64,000 nt of DNA from Actinoallomurus spadix (GTDB taxonomy: Bacteria > Actinomycetota > Actinomycetes > Streptosporangiales > Streptosporangiaceae): the NCBI RefSeq assembly GCF_024055725.1, contig NZ_JAMXMX010000010.1, positions 227,217-291,216 of the forward strand, written 5' to 3'. The notes under the pieces were generated by a model, which saw only the letters and a program-made list of their open reading frames with translations, did not search any database and was not told the origin of the DNA. The translations under genes were made by a program, and so were the position numbers. Below are positions 37,817-47,246 of this stretch, piece after piece. Numbering within the stretch: the stretch's first letter is position 1; each line of letters begins with the position of its first letter.

Positions 37817-39162
37817 GCGGACCTCGGGGCGGATCGGTGACGCCCGATCTGACCATCGGCGTCGTCGGACCACACGACCTGGTCGAGCGGGTCATGCTCA
37901 TGGGCCACGGCCCCACTCCGGTGCCGAGCCGCCTCGTCGCGGCCGCGTACCGCGACGAGCAGGAGGCCGCGGACAAGGTCGTACGGCTCGGGTCGGGGGT
38001 GGACGTCTGCCTGTTCGCCAGCCCGGTCCCGTACGAGTTCGCGCGTAAGGCCGGCGTCCTCACGATGCCGGCGACCTTCGTTCCCCTGAACGGCGCCGCG
38101 CTGCAGGGGGCGCTCCTGCGCGCCGCGCTCGACGAGAACCACGAACCGTCGCGCGTCAGCATCGACGTGCTGAGCCGCGCGGAGGTCGAAGAGGCGTACG
38201 GCGAGATCAATCTCAGCACCGAGCACGTGCACTTGCGGGAGGAGGCGGCCGGACCGGGGACCCTGGCAGCCTTTCACGAGCGTTTGTGGCGCCGCGGCGC
38301 CACAAGTGTCGCGCTCACTTGCGTGCACGCGACGGCGGAGCGGCTCGAACTGGCCGGCGTGCCGACGCTCCGCATCCGGCCGACGGGCGCGGCGATCCGG
38401 TCCGCGCTGCAGACCTCGGCGCTGCTCGGCGCCCATCACCGGCTGGAGGAGTCCCAGCTCGTCGTCGTGGTCGTGGACGTTCCCACGCTGCGCGAGACGC
38501 CGCGGCGCGTCACGCCGCGCTACTGGCGCGAGGAGCTGAAGCTGTCGCTGCAGCGCCTCCTCCTCCAGGAGGCGCACCGGATGAGCGCCGCCGTCTGGCC
38601 GCTCGACGACCACAGCTACCTCGTCACCGCGACGCGCGGCTCGATCACGGCCGCGACCGAGGGGTTCCGCACGCCGCCGTTCGTCGAGCGGGTCCGGGAG
38701 GAGCTGGGGCTGGCCGTCGAGGTCGGCATCGGCATGGGCCGTACCGCCCAGGAGGCGGAGACGCACGCGCGGGCGGCGCTGGCCCGCTCGCAGACGTCGC
38801 AGCGGGCGCAGGGCTTCGCGCTCGACCGGGACGGCCGGGCGCTCGTGCCCGCCCCGCGGACCCCGCCGCGCGCTCCGGCGCCGGCCAAGCCGAAGGGCCT
38901 GGAGATCCTCGCCCGCCTGGCCGACAAGCTCGGTGACCAGCCGGGCGAGGAGGGTCCCGACGGCCGGCAGCCGCTCATTGTGGACGCGGAGAACGCCGGG
39001 AAGATGCTCGGCGTCACCCCGCGCACGGCCCGGCGGCTGCTGCGGACGCTGGTGGAGGAGGGCCTCGCCTGGCCCCTGCCGCCGAACCGCACCCCGCAGC
39101 CGGGCCGTCCCCGGCAGCTTTACCGGCTGATCGTCGAGAAGCTCGGGCCGAAGACCGGCTGA
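37813..39162 (+). CDS. Multidomain regulator: N-terminal sensor, GGDEF-like middle domain, C-terminal winged helix
   Basis: 449 residues. Residues ~10-190 resemble a periplasmic-binding-like sensor with alternating strands and helices (LTIGVVGPHDLVERVMLMG, VDVCLFASPVPYEFARKAG). Residues ~215-340 look like a degenerate GGDEF/GTP-cyclohydrolase III fold (VVVVVDVPTLRE, AVEVGIGMGRTAQEAETHARAALARSQ), without a GGDEF signature. Residues ~385-449 are a winged helix (NAGKMLGVTPRTARRLLRTLVEEGLAW, GRPRQLYRL). No response-regulator Asp. Probably a transcription factor whose signal is unknown. Confidence 0.7.
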   Translation: MSGPRGGSVTPDLTIGVVGPHDLVERVMLMGHGPTPVPSRLVAAAYRDEQEAADKVVRLGSGVDVCLFASPVPYEFARKAGVLTMPATFVPLNGAALQGALLRAALDENHEPSRVSIDVLSRAEVEEAYGEINLSTEHVHLREEAAGPGTLAAFHERLWRRGATSVALTCVHATAERLELAGVPTLRIRPTGAAIRSALQTSALLGAHHRLEESQLVVVVVDVPTLRETPRRVTPRYWREELKLSLQRLLLQEAHRMSAAVWPLDDHSYLVTATRGSITAATEGFRTPPFVERVREELGLAVEVGIGMGRTAQEAETHARAALARSQTSQRAQGFALDRDGRALVPAPRTPPRAPAPAKPKGLEILARLADKLGDQPGEEGPDGRQPLIVDAENAGKMLGVTPRTARRLLRTLVEEGLAWPLPPNRTPQPGRPRQLYRLIVEKLGPKTG

Positions 39163-39237
39163 TCCGCCGGCTGATCCGCCGGCCGTTCCGTCAGCCGGCC
39201 TGTCAGCCGATCTGTCAGCCGGATTGTCAGCCGATTT
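39155..39237 (+). repeat. Two adjacent 12-bp tandem repeats
   Basis: CCGGCTGATCCG occurs twice in tandem (39155-39178), then GTCAGCCG-NNNN occurs four times at exact 12-base spacing (39190, 39202, 39214, 39226) with variable last four bases GCCT, ATCT, GATT, ATTT. They lie just after the regulator gene, in the 300-base gap before the kinase gene, which is otherwise featureless until the AAGGAA before the kinase start. Confidence 0.85.
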
Positions 39238-39464
39238 CGTCGCGCGGTGGGCCGCCCGGACGTCCCGGGACGGCCCACAGCGCGGCGCGGACCTCCGCGA
39301 CGATCCCGGATGCGGGATCCGGGGGCTGCCCGGGCAAGCGGCCCCTTCGGGCATGACCGAATCCGGCCACTTCAGCGCGTTCCCTCAACGCCACGAGGGC
39401 GGCGAACGTCGCATACGTAGTGTCGGGCCCCCGGCGCTCTCCGTCGTTCGAACCAAGGAACGTC

Positions 39465-41063
39465 ATGGACGGAAACCGAACGGTTCCCGGATACCGGCAG
39501 ATCCGCGTCCTCGGCCAGGGCGCGTCGGGCACGGTCGTCCTGGCCGTGCACGAGGCGACCGGCACGCCCGCCGCCATCAAGTACCTGTCGGAGGAACTCA
39601 GGGCCGACGCCGAGTTCCTCGACCGGTTCCGGGCGGAGGCGCGGCTGATGGCCGAGCTGGCCGATCCCCACGTCGTACGCCTGTACGAGTACTACGAGAC
39701 GCCGGCGACCGCCGCCTTCGTCATGGAGCTCGTCGACGGCGTCACGCTCAAGGACGTCCTGAGGACCCAGGGCCCCACGGGCCCGGAGGCCGCCCTGGTG
39801 GTCCTGAAGGGCTCGCTGCGCGGCCTGGCGGCCGCGCACGCCGCCGGCGTCGTCCACCGTGACTACAAGCCCGCCAACGTCCTCGTCGGCGACGACGGCG
39901 AGAGCCGGCTCGCGGACTTCGGCATCGCGGTCCGCGCGGACGAGCACGCCGCCGCCTCCGGCACGCCCGCCTACATGGCGCCCGAGCAGTGGACGACCGG
40001 CGCCGTCGGGCCGGCCACCGACGTGTACGCCGCCACCGGCGTGTTCTACGAGTGCCTCACCGGCGAGCGCCCGTACCCCGTCGACGGGCTGTGGGCGCTG
40101 GCCGCCGCGCACCGGCTCGACCCGATCCCGGTCGAGCGGGTGCCCCCGGAGCTGCGCGGACTGGTCGCGCGCGGCCTCGCCAAGGCCGCGGCCGACCGGC
40201 CGGCGTCGGCCGAGGCGTTCCTCGCCGAGCTGGAGGACGCGGCGCTCGCGGGGTACGGCCCGGGCTGGGAGGAGCGGGGCCGGGTCCGCCTCGCGGCCCT
40301 CGCCGCCCTGCTGGCATACCTGTTCCCGCTCGCCCGGCCGATCACCGCGGGCGGCACGGCCCTGGCGCTGACCCGCCTGGGGAGGAGCCGGCTCATGGTC
40401 GTGGCCGGGATGGCGGTGGGCGCGATCGTGGCGGGCGGCGGCGGGGCGTACGTCCTGGCCGACTCCCACCACCGCCTCGGCGTCGGCGCGGCCGCCACCT
40501 CGACGCCGTCCGTGGTGGCCGAGCCGAACCCCTCCCCGAGCGAGACCGAGTCGCCGTCGCCGAGCCCGACGCCGTCGGACAGCCCCACGCCGGCCGCGTC
40601 GCCGCCCACATCCGGGACGACGTCGCCACCGGCCCCCGCGTCCCCCGGCGCGACCACTCCGGCGAAGGGCCCGACCAAGCCGGTGGTGGTCGTCCCGAAG
40701 CCCACGCCCAAGCCCGTGAAGAGCACGCCCACGACGGTCACGGGCCTCAGCGTCGACGGCGTCACCGTCGGCGCCGCCGCGAACGGCGCCGCCCCGAACC
40801 GCGCCGCCGCCGCGGCCTCGGGTTACGTGGTGACGGCGACCGTCACCGTGACGGTCAGCGGCCCCGGGACCGTGGGCGTCACGGTGGTCTTCGCCTCCGG
40901 GGAGCAGTCCGTGTCCGGCGAGGCGAGCGTCGAGGGGGCCGGCAGCCACCAGGTGACGGTGACGCGGGAGCTCGGGCAGTGCGTCCGGGTGGTGACCGCC
41001 GACGCCTCGTCGGGCGGTCGTTCGGCCGGTGGAAAGGGGCAGTGCCCCGCGGTGGGGGACTGA
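39465..41063 (+). CDS. Membrane Ser/Thr protein kinase (PknB-like)
   Basis: 532 residues. Hanks-type kinase at 8-270: Gly loop LGQGASGTV, ATP-binding Lys39 in AAIKYL, catalytic loop HRDYKPANVL, DFG in LADFGIAV and APE in YMAPEQW. One membrane helix near 306-330 (LMVVAGMAVGAIVAGGGGAYVL). The outside portion is a long Ser/Pro/Thr linker then a ~100-residue beta domain with repeated Val/Thr strands (VVTATVTVTVSGPGTVGVTVVF) and two cysteines. Likely senses an extracellular signal. ATG 39465 follows AAGGAA. The next gene, three bases on, encodes a similar single-pass protein. Confidence 0.93.
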   Translation: MDGNRTVPGYRQIRVLGQGASGTVVLAVHEATGTPAAIKYLSEELRADAEFLDRFRAEARLMAELADPHVVRLYEYYETPATAAFVMELVDGVTLKDVLRTQGPTGPEAALVVLKGSLRGLAAAHAAGVVHRDYKPANVLVGDDGESRLADFGIAVRADEHAAASGTPAYMAPEQWTTGAVGPATDVYAATGVFYECLTGERPYPVDGLWALAAAHRLDPIPVERVPPELRGLVARGLAKAAADRPASAEAFLAELEDAALAGYGPGWEERGRVRLAALAALLAYLFPLARPITAGGTALALTRLGRSRLMVVAGMAVGAIVAGGGGAYVLADSHHRLGVGAAATSTPSVVAEPNPSPSETESPSPSPTPSDSPTPAASPPTSGTTSPPAPASPGATTPAKGPTKPVVVVPKPTPKPVKSTPTTVTGLSVDGVTVGAAANGAAPNRAAAAASGYVVTATVTVTVSGPGTVGVTVVFASGEQSVSGEASVEGAGSHQVTVTRELGQCVRVVTADASSGGRSAGGKGQCPAVGD

Positions 41064-41066
41064 GCC

Positions 41067-41768
41067 ATGGACGAGACCCGGCGCGACATGGACGAGACCC
41101 GGCGCGACGTCGGCGAGACGTGGCGCGACCGGGGTGAGACGGGCCACGGTTCCGACGAGACCCTGCCGTCGGCGACCGGCGGATCCGACGACCTCCTGCC
41201 GTACGCGGTGCCGGAGCGGTCCCGGGACGGCCGCGGCCCGGGATTCGGGGACACCGGGGACACCGGCGCCTCGCGGCCCGGGGACGCCGCGACGCTGCGG
41301 TTCGGGCCGGGCGTCCCGGCGGAGGTCGCGAAGAGGTGGAGCGGGGCCGGACGGCGCCGGCGGCTCGGGCGCCGGATCGCCGGCGGTCTGCTGACCCTGG
41401 GCGTCGCGGTGCTCGCCGGCCTGATCGTGTGGTGGCTGCTGCGCGGCGGTCCCGGGGTCGCCGTGACGGGCGTGAGCGTGAGCGCGCCGGCCACGACGCA
41501 GTCCTGCGACACGACCGTACGACTCGTCGGGACGATCCGGACCAACGGCGGCTACGGCGACGTCAGGTACCGCTGGCGGCGCAGTGACGGCCAGGTCTCC
41601 GGAGTCCTGTCCGAGAGCATGCGCAAGGGGCAGCGCTCGGTCCAGGTCCCGCTGCGCTGGACCGTGAAGGGCGAGGGGACCCTGCACGCGGTCGCGACCC
41701 TGGAGATCGTCGGGTCGGACGGGACCGGCCCGCAGGCCTCCGGCGCCTTCGAGTACGTCTGCGGCTGA
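41067..41768 (+). CDS. Single-pass membrane protein, kinase partner candidate
   Basis: 233 residues. The cytoplasmic N terminus has five degenerate 7-residue units based on xDETRRD (MDETRRD, MDETRRD, VGETWRD, RGETGHG, SDETL) rich in Thr, which are attractive phosphorylation sites. A membrane helix lies near 112-132 (GLLTLGVAVLAGLIVWWLL), followed by an extracellular Ig-like beta domain with two cysteines (QSCDTTVRLVG and FEYVCG). Three bases after the kinase stop, so co-transcribed; its outer domain has the same general style as the kinase's outer domain. No known family recognised. Confidence 0.8.
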   Translation: MDETRRDMDETRRDVGETWRDRGETGHGSDETLPSATGGSDDLLPYAVPERSRDGRGPGFGDTGDTGASRPGDAATLRFGPGVPAEVAKRWSGAGRRRRLGRRIAGGLLTLGVAVLAGLIVWWLLRGGPGVAVTGVSVSAPATTQSCDTTVRLVGTIRTNGGYGDVRYRWRRSDGQVSGVLSESMRKGQRSVQVPLRWTVKGEGTLHAVATLEIVGSDGTGPQASGAFEYVCG

Positions 41769-41855
41769 ACGACCGTTCCGGCGCGATCCGTGGGGTCAGG
41801 GGCCGGAAAAGGGCGTGGCGCGGAGAACGCCCCAGCCACTACCGTGTAATGAGCC

Positions 41856-42830
41856 ATGACCACACAGACTCATGACTCCCGCTCGCCGCTGACGTGGGCG
41901 ACCCTGTCGATCGTGTACGTCGTCTGGGGCTCGACCTACCTCGGCATCCACTACGTCGTCCAGACGATGCCGCCGCTGGTCAGCGCCGGGCTCCGGTTCG
42001 TCGTCGCGGCCGTCGTGCTCGGCGCCGTCCTGGTGATCCTGCGCGGCCCCTCCGTGCTGCGCGTGCCGTGGCGCCGTCTCGGCACCGCCGCCCTCGTCGG
42101 CCTGTTGCTGCTGACCGGCGGCAACGGCATGGTCGGCATCGCGGAGCAGCACATCTCCTCGGGCCTGGCCGCGCTGCTCGTCGCGAGCGTTCCGCTGTGG
42201 CTCGTCGTGTTCCGGGTGGCCACCGGCGACCGCCCGCCGGTCACGACGGTCGCGGGGGTGCTCGTCGGCTTCGGCGGGCTGGCGCTGCTGACCCTCACCC
42301 GCGGCGGCGGCTCGGGCGACGTGACCGGCGTGGTGGTGGTCCTGGTCGCCTCACTGTCGTGGTCGATCGGATCGTTCCTGTCCTCCCGGCTGCCGATGCC
42401 GGAGAACCCCTTCGCCGCGAGCGTGTACGAGATGGCCGCGGGCGGTGTCGCCCTGCTCGCCGCCGGCTTCGGGCGCGGCGAGACGCTGCACCTCGGCGAG
42501 GTCTCGCGGGCGTCCTGGCTGGGTCTGGCCTACCTGATCGTCTTCGGCTCGCTCGTGGCCTTCACGTCGTACGTGTGGCTGCTCGGCAACGCCCCGATCT
42601 CCCTCGTCGGGACGTACGCCTACGTCAACCCTGCGGTGGCGGTGCTGCTCGGCGTGGCGTTCGCGGGCGAGCACGCGACGTGGACGATCCTCGCCGGCGG
42701 ACTGGTCATCATCCTGGGGGTCGGTCTCGTCGTGTCGACGGAGCGCCGCCCCCGTACGGACGCGGAGCCGGGTCCGGCGGCCGGGAGCGAACCGGCCGCC
42801 GAGCCAGCGGCTCAGGAACGGCCGCGGTAG
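41856..42830 (+). CDS. EamA-family (DMT) transporter
   Basis: 324 residues with ten hydrophobic helices in two EamA repeats. Motifs: [25 protein letters not shown] in the first repeat and [19 protein letters not shown], then [24 protein letters not shown] in the second, all typical of RhaT/YdcZ-like metabolite exporters. Substrate unknown. The 3' end overlaps the 3' end of the convergent aminotransferase gene by 19 bases. Confidence 0.9.
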   Translation: MTTQTHDSRSPLTWATLSIVYVVWGSTYLGIHYVVQTMPPLVSAGLRFVVAAVVLGAVLVILRGPSVLRVPWRRLGTAALVGLLLLTGGNGMVGIAEQHISSGLAALLVASVPLWLVVFRVATGDRPPVTTVAGVLVGFGGLALLTLTRGGGSGDVTGVVVVLVASLSWSIGSFLSSRLPMPENPFAASVYEMAAGGVALLAAGFGRGETLHLGEVSRASWLGLAYLIVFGSLVAFTSYVWLLGNAPISLVGTYAYVNPAVAVLLGVAFAGEHATWTILAGGLVIILGVGLVVSTERRPRTDAEPGPAAGSEPAAEPAAQERPR

Positions 42831-43891
42831 GCCTCCGCGACGGCGAGGAAGGCGTCGTTCTCCTCGGGCGCGCCGATCGAGACGCGCGCGCCCTCGCCGG
42901 GGAACGGCCGGACGCTGACCCCGGCGGCGTCGCAGGCCGCGGAGAAGTCCATGGTGTCCTCCCCGAGGCGCAGCCACACGAAGTTCGCCTCGGTGGGCGG
43001 CACCGTCCAGCCCTGGCCCAGCAGCGTGTCGCGGACCCGCTCGCGCTCCTTGACGGTCGCCTCGACGCGTTCGAGGAGCTCGGCCTCGGCCTCCAGGGAC
43101 GCCACCGCGGCCACCTGGGCGACGGAGCTGACCGTGAACGGCAGGTAGGTCTTGCGCACCTGCTCGGCGATGTGCGGCTGGGCGACCATGAAGCCGATCC
43201 GCAGGCCCGCCAGCCCGTACGCCTTGGAGAAGGTGCGCAGGACCGCGAGGTTCGGCCGGTCGCCGTAGAGCGTGAGCCCGTCCGGGACCTCGGGGTCGCG
43301 GATGTACTCGTGGTAGGCCTCGTCGAGCACGACGAGGCAGTCCTCCGGCACCCGGTCGAGGAACGCCTCCAGCTCCGGGCGCCGCACGACCGTGCCGGTC
43401 GGGTTGTTCGGGTTGCAGACGAAGATCAGGCGGGTCCGGTCGGTGATGGCGTCGGCCATCACCCGCAGGTCGTGGGTCTCCTCGGCCAGCGGCACGCGGA
43501 CCGAGGTGACGCCGGCCAGGTCGGCGAGGGTGGGATAGGCCTCGAAGGACCGCCAGGCGTACACGACCTCGACGCCCGGCTCACCGACGGCCTCCAGCAG
43601 CATCTGGGCGACGCCGACGGACCCGCAGCCGACGGCGACATGCTCCGGGGGCACGCCGAACCGCCCGGCGATCGCCTCGACCAGCGCGACGCAGCCGTTG
43701 TCGGGGTACCGGTTGACGAGCCCGCCCGCGCCGCTGATCGCCTCGAGCACCGAGGGCAGCGGCCCGTACGGGGACTCGTTCGAGGACAGCTTGAACGACC
43801 GGCCCTCCGGTGACCGGGCGACCTTGCCGGGCTTGTACGCGACGTAGTCGTCGAGCACGGAACGGAAACGTGGACTGCGCTGCTCGGACAC
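42812..43891 (-). CDS. Histidinol-phosphate-type aminotransferase (class I/II PLP enzyme)
   Basis: 359 residues. The PLP Lys is in [15 protein letters not shown]; other class-I motifs are [10 protein letters not shown] at 34-43, [17 protein letters not shown] near 180 and [10 protein letters not shown] near 205. Converts imidazole-acetol phosphate to histidinol phosphate, or is a related phenylalanine aminotransferase; the hisC operon genes are absent here, so a hisC2/pat-type paralogue is likely. GTG at 43891 has GGGAGG six bases upstream; an in-frame start at 43957 lacks homology. Confidence 0.9.
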   Translation of the reverse strand: MSEQRSPRFRSVLDDYVAYKPGKVARSPEGRSFKLSSNESPYGPLPSVLEAISGAGGLVNRYPDNGCVALVEAIAGRFGVPPEHVAVGCGSVGVAQMLLEAVGEPGVEVVYAWRSFEAYPTLADLAGVTSVRVPLAEETHDLRVMADAITDRTRLIFVCNPNNPTGTVVRRPELEAFLDRVPEDCLVVLDEAYHEYIRDPEVPDGLTLYGDRPNLAVLRTFSKAYGLAGLRIGFMVAQPHIAEQVRKTYLPFTVSSVAQVAAVASLEAEAELLERVEATVKERERVRDTLLGQGWTVPPTEANFVWLRLGEDTMDFSAACDAAGVSVRPFPGEGARVSIGAPEENDAFLAVAEAYRGRS

Positions 43892-44012
43892 CCTTGTCCT
43901 CCCGGGACGGAGACGTACGGCCTCACTGTACGAAGCGAGGCGGGTCCCTGTCGCCACCAGGGCTTAGGCCTAGGAGCATCACTTGGTTCTCCTGCGGGCG
44001 TCCGCTCCACTG

Positions 44013-44336
44013 TCACATTCGGTCCAGGGCGGCGGCCATGAGCATCACCGCGGATGAGAGACCGCCGAAGAGAACGACCGCCGAGGCGGCAAGAGCGAGG
44101 CCGGGCTTGAGCAGGCGGCGCATTACCAGATAGCCCACCATGGTGGCCAGAAAGGCGAGCAGGGGAAGCCAGGGAACGAACAGCGACGTCGCACCCACAA
44201 GGAAGGCGCTGAGCAGAGAGGCCGCCACCCTGGCAGGTCCCTTGAGATCACGGCCGGTGAGCGCGTAAGTGACGGCCCCGGCGAGCACGGAACTGCCGAC
44301 GAGCATCGCGATCATGAGCAGGTCGTCGAGGTTCAT
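44013..44336 (-). CDS. Small membrane protein, three helices
   Basis: 107 residues with three hydrophobic segments (LLMIAMLVGSSVLAGAVTYAL, AFLVGATSLFVPWLPLLAFLATMVGYLVM and LALAASAVVLFGGLSSAVMLMAAAL). Family not recognised. ATG at 44336 follows CGGAGG by six bases. Lies between the aminotransferase and a hypothetical gene, all on the minus strand but with ~120-base gaps. Confidence 0.75.
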   Translation of the reverse strand: MNLDDLLMIAMLVGSSVLAGAVTYALTGRDLKGPARVAASLLSAFLVGATSLFVPWLPLLAFLATMVGYLVMRRLLKPGLALAASAVVLFGGLSSAVMLMAAALDRM

Positions 44337-44478
44337 GGGTAGCCTCCGGTCTGGTGGATTCGCTGAAATGCGTTTGCTGCTCTGTATGATCCTGACCCGA
44401 GGCAAAAAGTTTGATCAACGGCTTCTGGAAATCCGCGTGCGAGGCGCCCTGGTCGAGCAGGGCGCGCACCGCCGCGTG

Positions 44479-44784
44479 CTAGGCGAGCGCCTCGAGTTCA
44501 CGGATGAGCGCGCAGATGGCGATCACGCGGACGGTCTCGAAGTCGAACGCCTCGTCCGGCCACCAGCCGCGCTCGATGGCGGCGTCGGTGAACTCGTCGA
44601 GGTACTCCCGGAGGAACTGCGGGGTGAGTTCCCGGCCGGCCCCCGCGACGAGGTCGCGGATCGCCGCCGCGTGCTGGTCGACCGCGGCGGCGAGTCCCGG
44701 CAGACGTCCCATCGCCGCCACGCCGTCCTCGCCGACCTCGTCGATCATCTGGCGTACGAGCTCGCGTGCAACGTCCTCAGGCAT
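44479..44784 (-). CDS. Hypothetical protein, 101 residues
   Basis: Small acidic all-alpha protein (MPEDVARELVRQMIDEVGEDG, then DEFTDAAIERGWWPDEAFDFETVRVIAICALI). No signal peptide or membrane helix. Family not recognised, though codon use is typical of the genome. It sits 34 bases downstream of the Nudix regulator gene and may be co-transcribed with it. Confidence 0.7.
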   Translation of the reverse strand: MPEDVARELVRQMIDEVGEDGVAAMGRLPGLAAAVDQHAAAIRDLVAGAGRELTPQFLREYLDEFTDAAIERGWWPDEAFDFETVRVIAICALIRELEALA

Positions 44785-44818
44785 GGCAGGAAGGTACCAA
44801 AACCGGACAAATGCCTCG

Positions 44819-45493
44819 TCAACAGCCCGGTCGCATCATCGGCGGGTGCAGTGACTCGGCGCTGCCCCGGCGGTAAAGGCGCGCGGGCCGCCCGCCGTCC
44901 CGCGTCGTCGTGCGGTCCGTCGGCACCAGGAACCCCTCGGCCTTCGTCACCTTCCGGTGGAAGTTCCGGGGATCGAGCGGCGTGCCCCACACGATCTCGT
45001 ACACCCGCCGCAGCTCCGCGACCGTGAACTCCGGCGGGCAGAACGCCGCCGCGAGCGGGGAGTACTCCAGCTTCGCGCGGGCCCGCTCGACCCCGTCGAG
45101 GAGGATGCGGCGATGGTCGAACGCCGCCTTGTCGCGCTCGGTCAGGTCCCCGACCGGCTCCCACAGCACCTGCGCCCGGCTGGAGGCCGGCAGGTCCGGA
45201 GCGAGCCCCAGATACGCCACGCTGACCACCCGCTGCCGCGGATCGCGGTCCGGGTAGCCGTAGGTCGCCAGCTGCTCCAGATGCACCCGCACCCCGGCCA
45301 GGCCCGCCCGCTCGGCCATCAGCCGCTGGGCCGCGACGGGCAGGTCCTCGTCGAGTTGCACGAACCCGCCGGGCAGGGACCAAGCCCCGGGGGACGGCGG
45401 CCGGTCCCGGCGCCAGACGAGCGCGCACAGCCGATGCTCGCGAACCGTGAGGACGACGAGATCGACGGTGACGGCCACCCGCGCGTCGGTCAT
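44819..45493 (-). CDS. NrtR-like regulator: Nudix domain fused to winged helix
   Basis: 224 residues. Residues 1-145 are a Nudix domain; residues ~150-215 are the NrtR-type winged helix (FTVAELRRVYEIVWGTPLDPRNFHRKVTKAEGFL). The Nudix box GGFVQLDEDLPVAAQRLMAERAG lacks the canonical RExxEE, so hydrolysis is probably lost, as in NrtR repressors of NAD metabolism that sense ADP-ribose. No NAD genes are adjacent, so the regulon here is unknown. ATG at 45493. Confidence 0.88.
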   Translation of the reverse strand: MTDARVAVTVDLVVLTVREHRLCALVWRRDRPPSPGAWSLPGGFVQLDEDLPVAAQRLMAERAGLAGVRVHLEQLATYGYPDRDPRQRVVSVAYLGLAPDLPASSRAQVLWEPVGDLTERDKAAFDHRRILLDGVERARAKLEYSPLAAAFCPPEFTVAELRRVYEIVWGTPLDPRNFHRKVTKAEGFLVPTDRTTTRDGGRPARLYRRGSAESLHPPMMRPGC

Positions 45494-45523
45494 GCCGTTA
45501 CGCTATCGGGCCGCGCGGCCTCC

Positions 45524-45552
45524 GAGGGCCGAGAGCGAACGCTCCGGCCCTC
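45524..45552 (-). terminator. Hairpin at the end of the polyketide operon
   Basis: GAGGGCCG / CGGCCCTC (8 bp) extended by GAGC / GCTC around a one-base bulge with loop GAAC. It lies 108 bases past the P450 stop and upstream of the Nudix gene; probable operon terminator and left limit of the island operon. Confidence 0.65.
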
Positions 45553-45660
45553 ATCACATCAGGCGGCGTTCCTCGCCGGCCCGTACGCGATCGAAGGTCG
45601 AATGGACGGCAGGAACAGCTTCGGGTGTGGCCGGGTTCGGAACCGACCGGCACATCCCGG

Positions 45661-46851
45661 TCACCAGTTCACGGGCAACGTCTCCGGGAAGCGCCAGATC
45701 GTGCGGCCGTCCCAGCGGATCTCGTTCTCCGGAACGGCGAGTTCGATGCCGGGCAGGCGGGTGACGAGCGTAGTGAGGACGGTCTCAAATACCAGGCGGG
45801 AGAAGTGTTGACCCACGCAGGCGTGCTGGCCCGCGCCGAACATCAGGTGTTTGGTGCCAGTCCGGGAGTCGTCGAACTCCGCCGGGCGCTCAAAGACGGC
45901 CGGGTCGCGGTTGCCGCTGGCATACGAGTAGACCACCGACTCTCCTGCCGCGATGGTCACGCCGTCGAAATGCACGTCTTCGAGCGCGACCAGCGCTGGG
46001 CCGAATCCGACGAGCACCTGGGTGTACCGGGCGGTCTCTTCGATGAATCGGGGGATGCCGGCCGGGTCGGAACGGAACCTCTCCACCTGCCCAGGGCGTG
46101 TCAGCATGGCGTAAAGGATGTCGCCGAGCAGCGCGTTCGTCGGGGCGATGCCGATCGCCAGCAGCTGGCCCAGAGCCGTAATGATCTCTCCGTCGGTCAG
46201 CCCGCCGGAGTCGGCTATCAACCGGCTCGCCATGTCGCCGCCCGGATGCGCGCGACGTTCCTGGAGCAGTCCGCCCAGATAGCCGAACAAGCCCTTCTTG
46301 GCTGCAGCGGTTTCCTCGTGCCGCTCCGGTTCCATGCTGAAGAGCGAGGTGGTCCACCTGCGGATGTCATCCAGCACCGGCCGGGGGATGTCCATAAGGC
46401 GGCCCATGACGGTCAGCGGGACCCTGGAGGACACGGTCTCGATGAGATCGCCCGGCCGGCCGTGCCGCACCAGGTCGTCGATGGCCGCTTCGACTACCTG
46501 CTGCACGACTTCGGAGTAGGCACGCATCCGCCGGTGGTTGATGCCCTTGCCGATCGACTCGCGCATCATGGCCGACCGCGGGAGGTCTTTGCGCTGTACG
46601 GCATCCGGCGGCACGATGAACGTCGGCGTGACGCGAGGCGGGTCCACGGTGACGCCCAGCGCTGCCCTGGTGAAGCGGGAGTCGTTGGTCACGGCCTGGA
46701 TGTCCGAGTAGCGGGACAGCAGCCAAGCGGGATCGCCGTAAGGGAGTGTGATCCGGGTGATCGGCGCGTCCTCGAGGAGGACGGCAAGGTCGGCGTCGAG
46801 TTCCAGACCGTCGATGGCCTGGCCGATCACCGGTTTGGGGGAGGGCGTCAC
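45661..46851 (-). CDS. Cytochrome P450 of the type III polyketide operon
   Basis: 396 residues. Heme loop FGAGQHACVGQ with Cys345, and an intact K-helix ExxR (EETARY). The I-helix reads LLAIGIAPTNALLG, so the usual acidic residue before Thr is replaced, as in some biosynthetic P450s that couple or rearrange substrates. In Streptomyces, P450s beside RppA-type synthases couple flaviolin or tetrahydroxynaphthalene oxidatively. GTG 46851 overlaps the stop of the SnoaL gene (GTGA), so this is chosen over an upstream GTG. Last gene of the operon. Confidence 0.9.
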   Translation of the reverse strand: MTPSPKPVIGQAIDGLELDADLAVLLEDAPITRITLPYGDPAWLLSRYSDIQAVTNDSRFTRAALGVTVDPPRVTPTFIVPPDAVQRKDLPRSAMMRESIGKGINHRRMRAYSEVVQQVVEAAIDDLVRHGRPGDLIETVSSRVPLTVMGRLMDIPRPVLDDIRRWTTSLFSMEPERHEETAAAKKGLFGYLGGLLQERRAHPGGDMASRLIADSGGLTDGEIITALGQLLAIGIAPTNALLGDILYAMLTRPGQVERFRSDPAGIPRFIEETARYTQVLVGFGPALVALEDVHFDGVTIAAGESVVYSYASGNRDPAVFERPAEFDDSRTGTKHLMFGAGQHACVGQHFSRLVFETVLTTLVTRLPGIELAVPENEIRWDGRTIWRFPETLPVNW

Positions 46852-47246
46852 GACGACGCCTTTCCGCTGAGCGCCCGGGTCAGGGATGGCGCGTCGTAGG
46901 CGTTCTCCCAATGCTCGGTGATCAGCCCGTCGGAGAACCGCCATAGTCCGCAGAAGGGCATGGCGACCTCGCCGTCGACCGACGCGCGGAGCGTACCGAG
47001 AACCGCGCCGAATGATTCGTTGGCGTGAATTGCTTCGACGTCCATGAGCAGGGTTCCGCGGGTCGCATCGAGCAGCGCCCGCTCGTGGCGGAGGACAGCC
47101 TGCTTGCCCTGCACCGGGGAATAACCAGGCGCACGGTCGGCGGGGTGCAGCTTCACGTCCTCCGTCGCGTACTTCTCCAACAGACTGAAGTCCTTGTACA
47201 GCAGGCGAAGCGTTTCCGCGTTCGGGTGCGGGGTGTCGATGGTCAT
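46848..47246 (-). CDS. SnoaL/NTF2-fold protein (cyclase or dehydratase candidate)
   Basis: 132 residues forming an NTF2-like cone: N-terminal helices NAETLRLLYKDFSLLEKYATEDVKLHP, a middle helix VLRHERALLDAT and strands FGAVLGTLRASVDG, MPFCGLWRFSDGLITEHWENAYD. SnoaL-type proteins catalyse aldol cyclisation or dehydration of polyketides; scytalone dehydratase has the same fold. ATG 47246 (ribosome-binding site TGGAGG) overlaps the AKR stop (ATGA). Specific reaction not deducible. Confidence 0.85.
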   Translation of the reverse strand: MTIDTPHPNAETLRLLYKDFSLLEKYATEDVKLHPADRAPGYSPVQGKQAVLRHERALLDATRGTLLMDVEAIHANESFGAVLGTLRASVDGEVAMPFCGLWRFSDGLITEHWENAYDAPSLTRALSGKASS

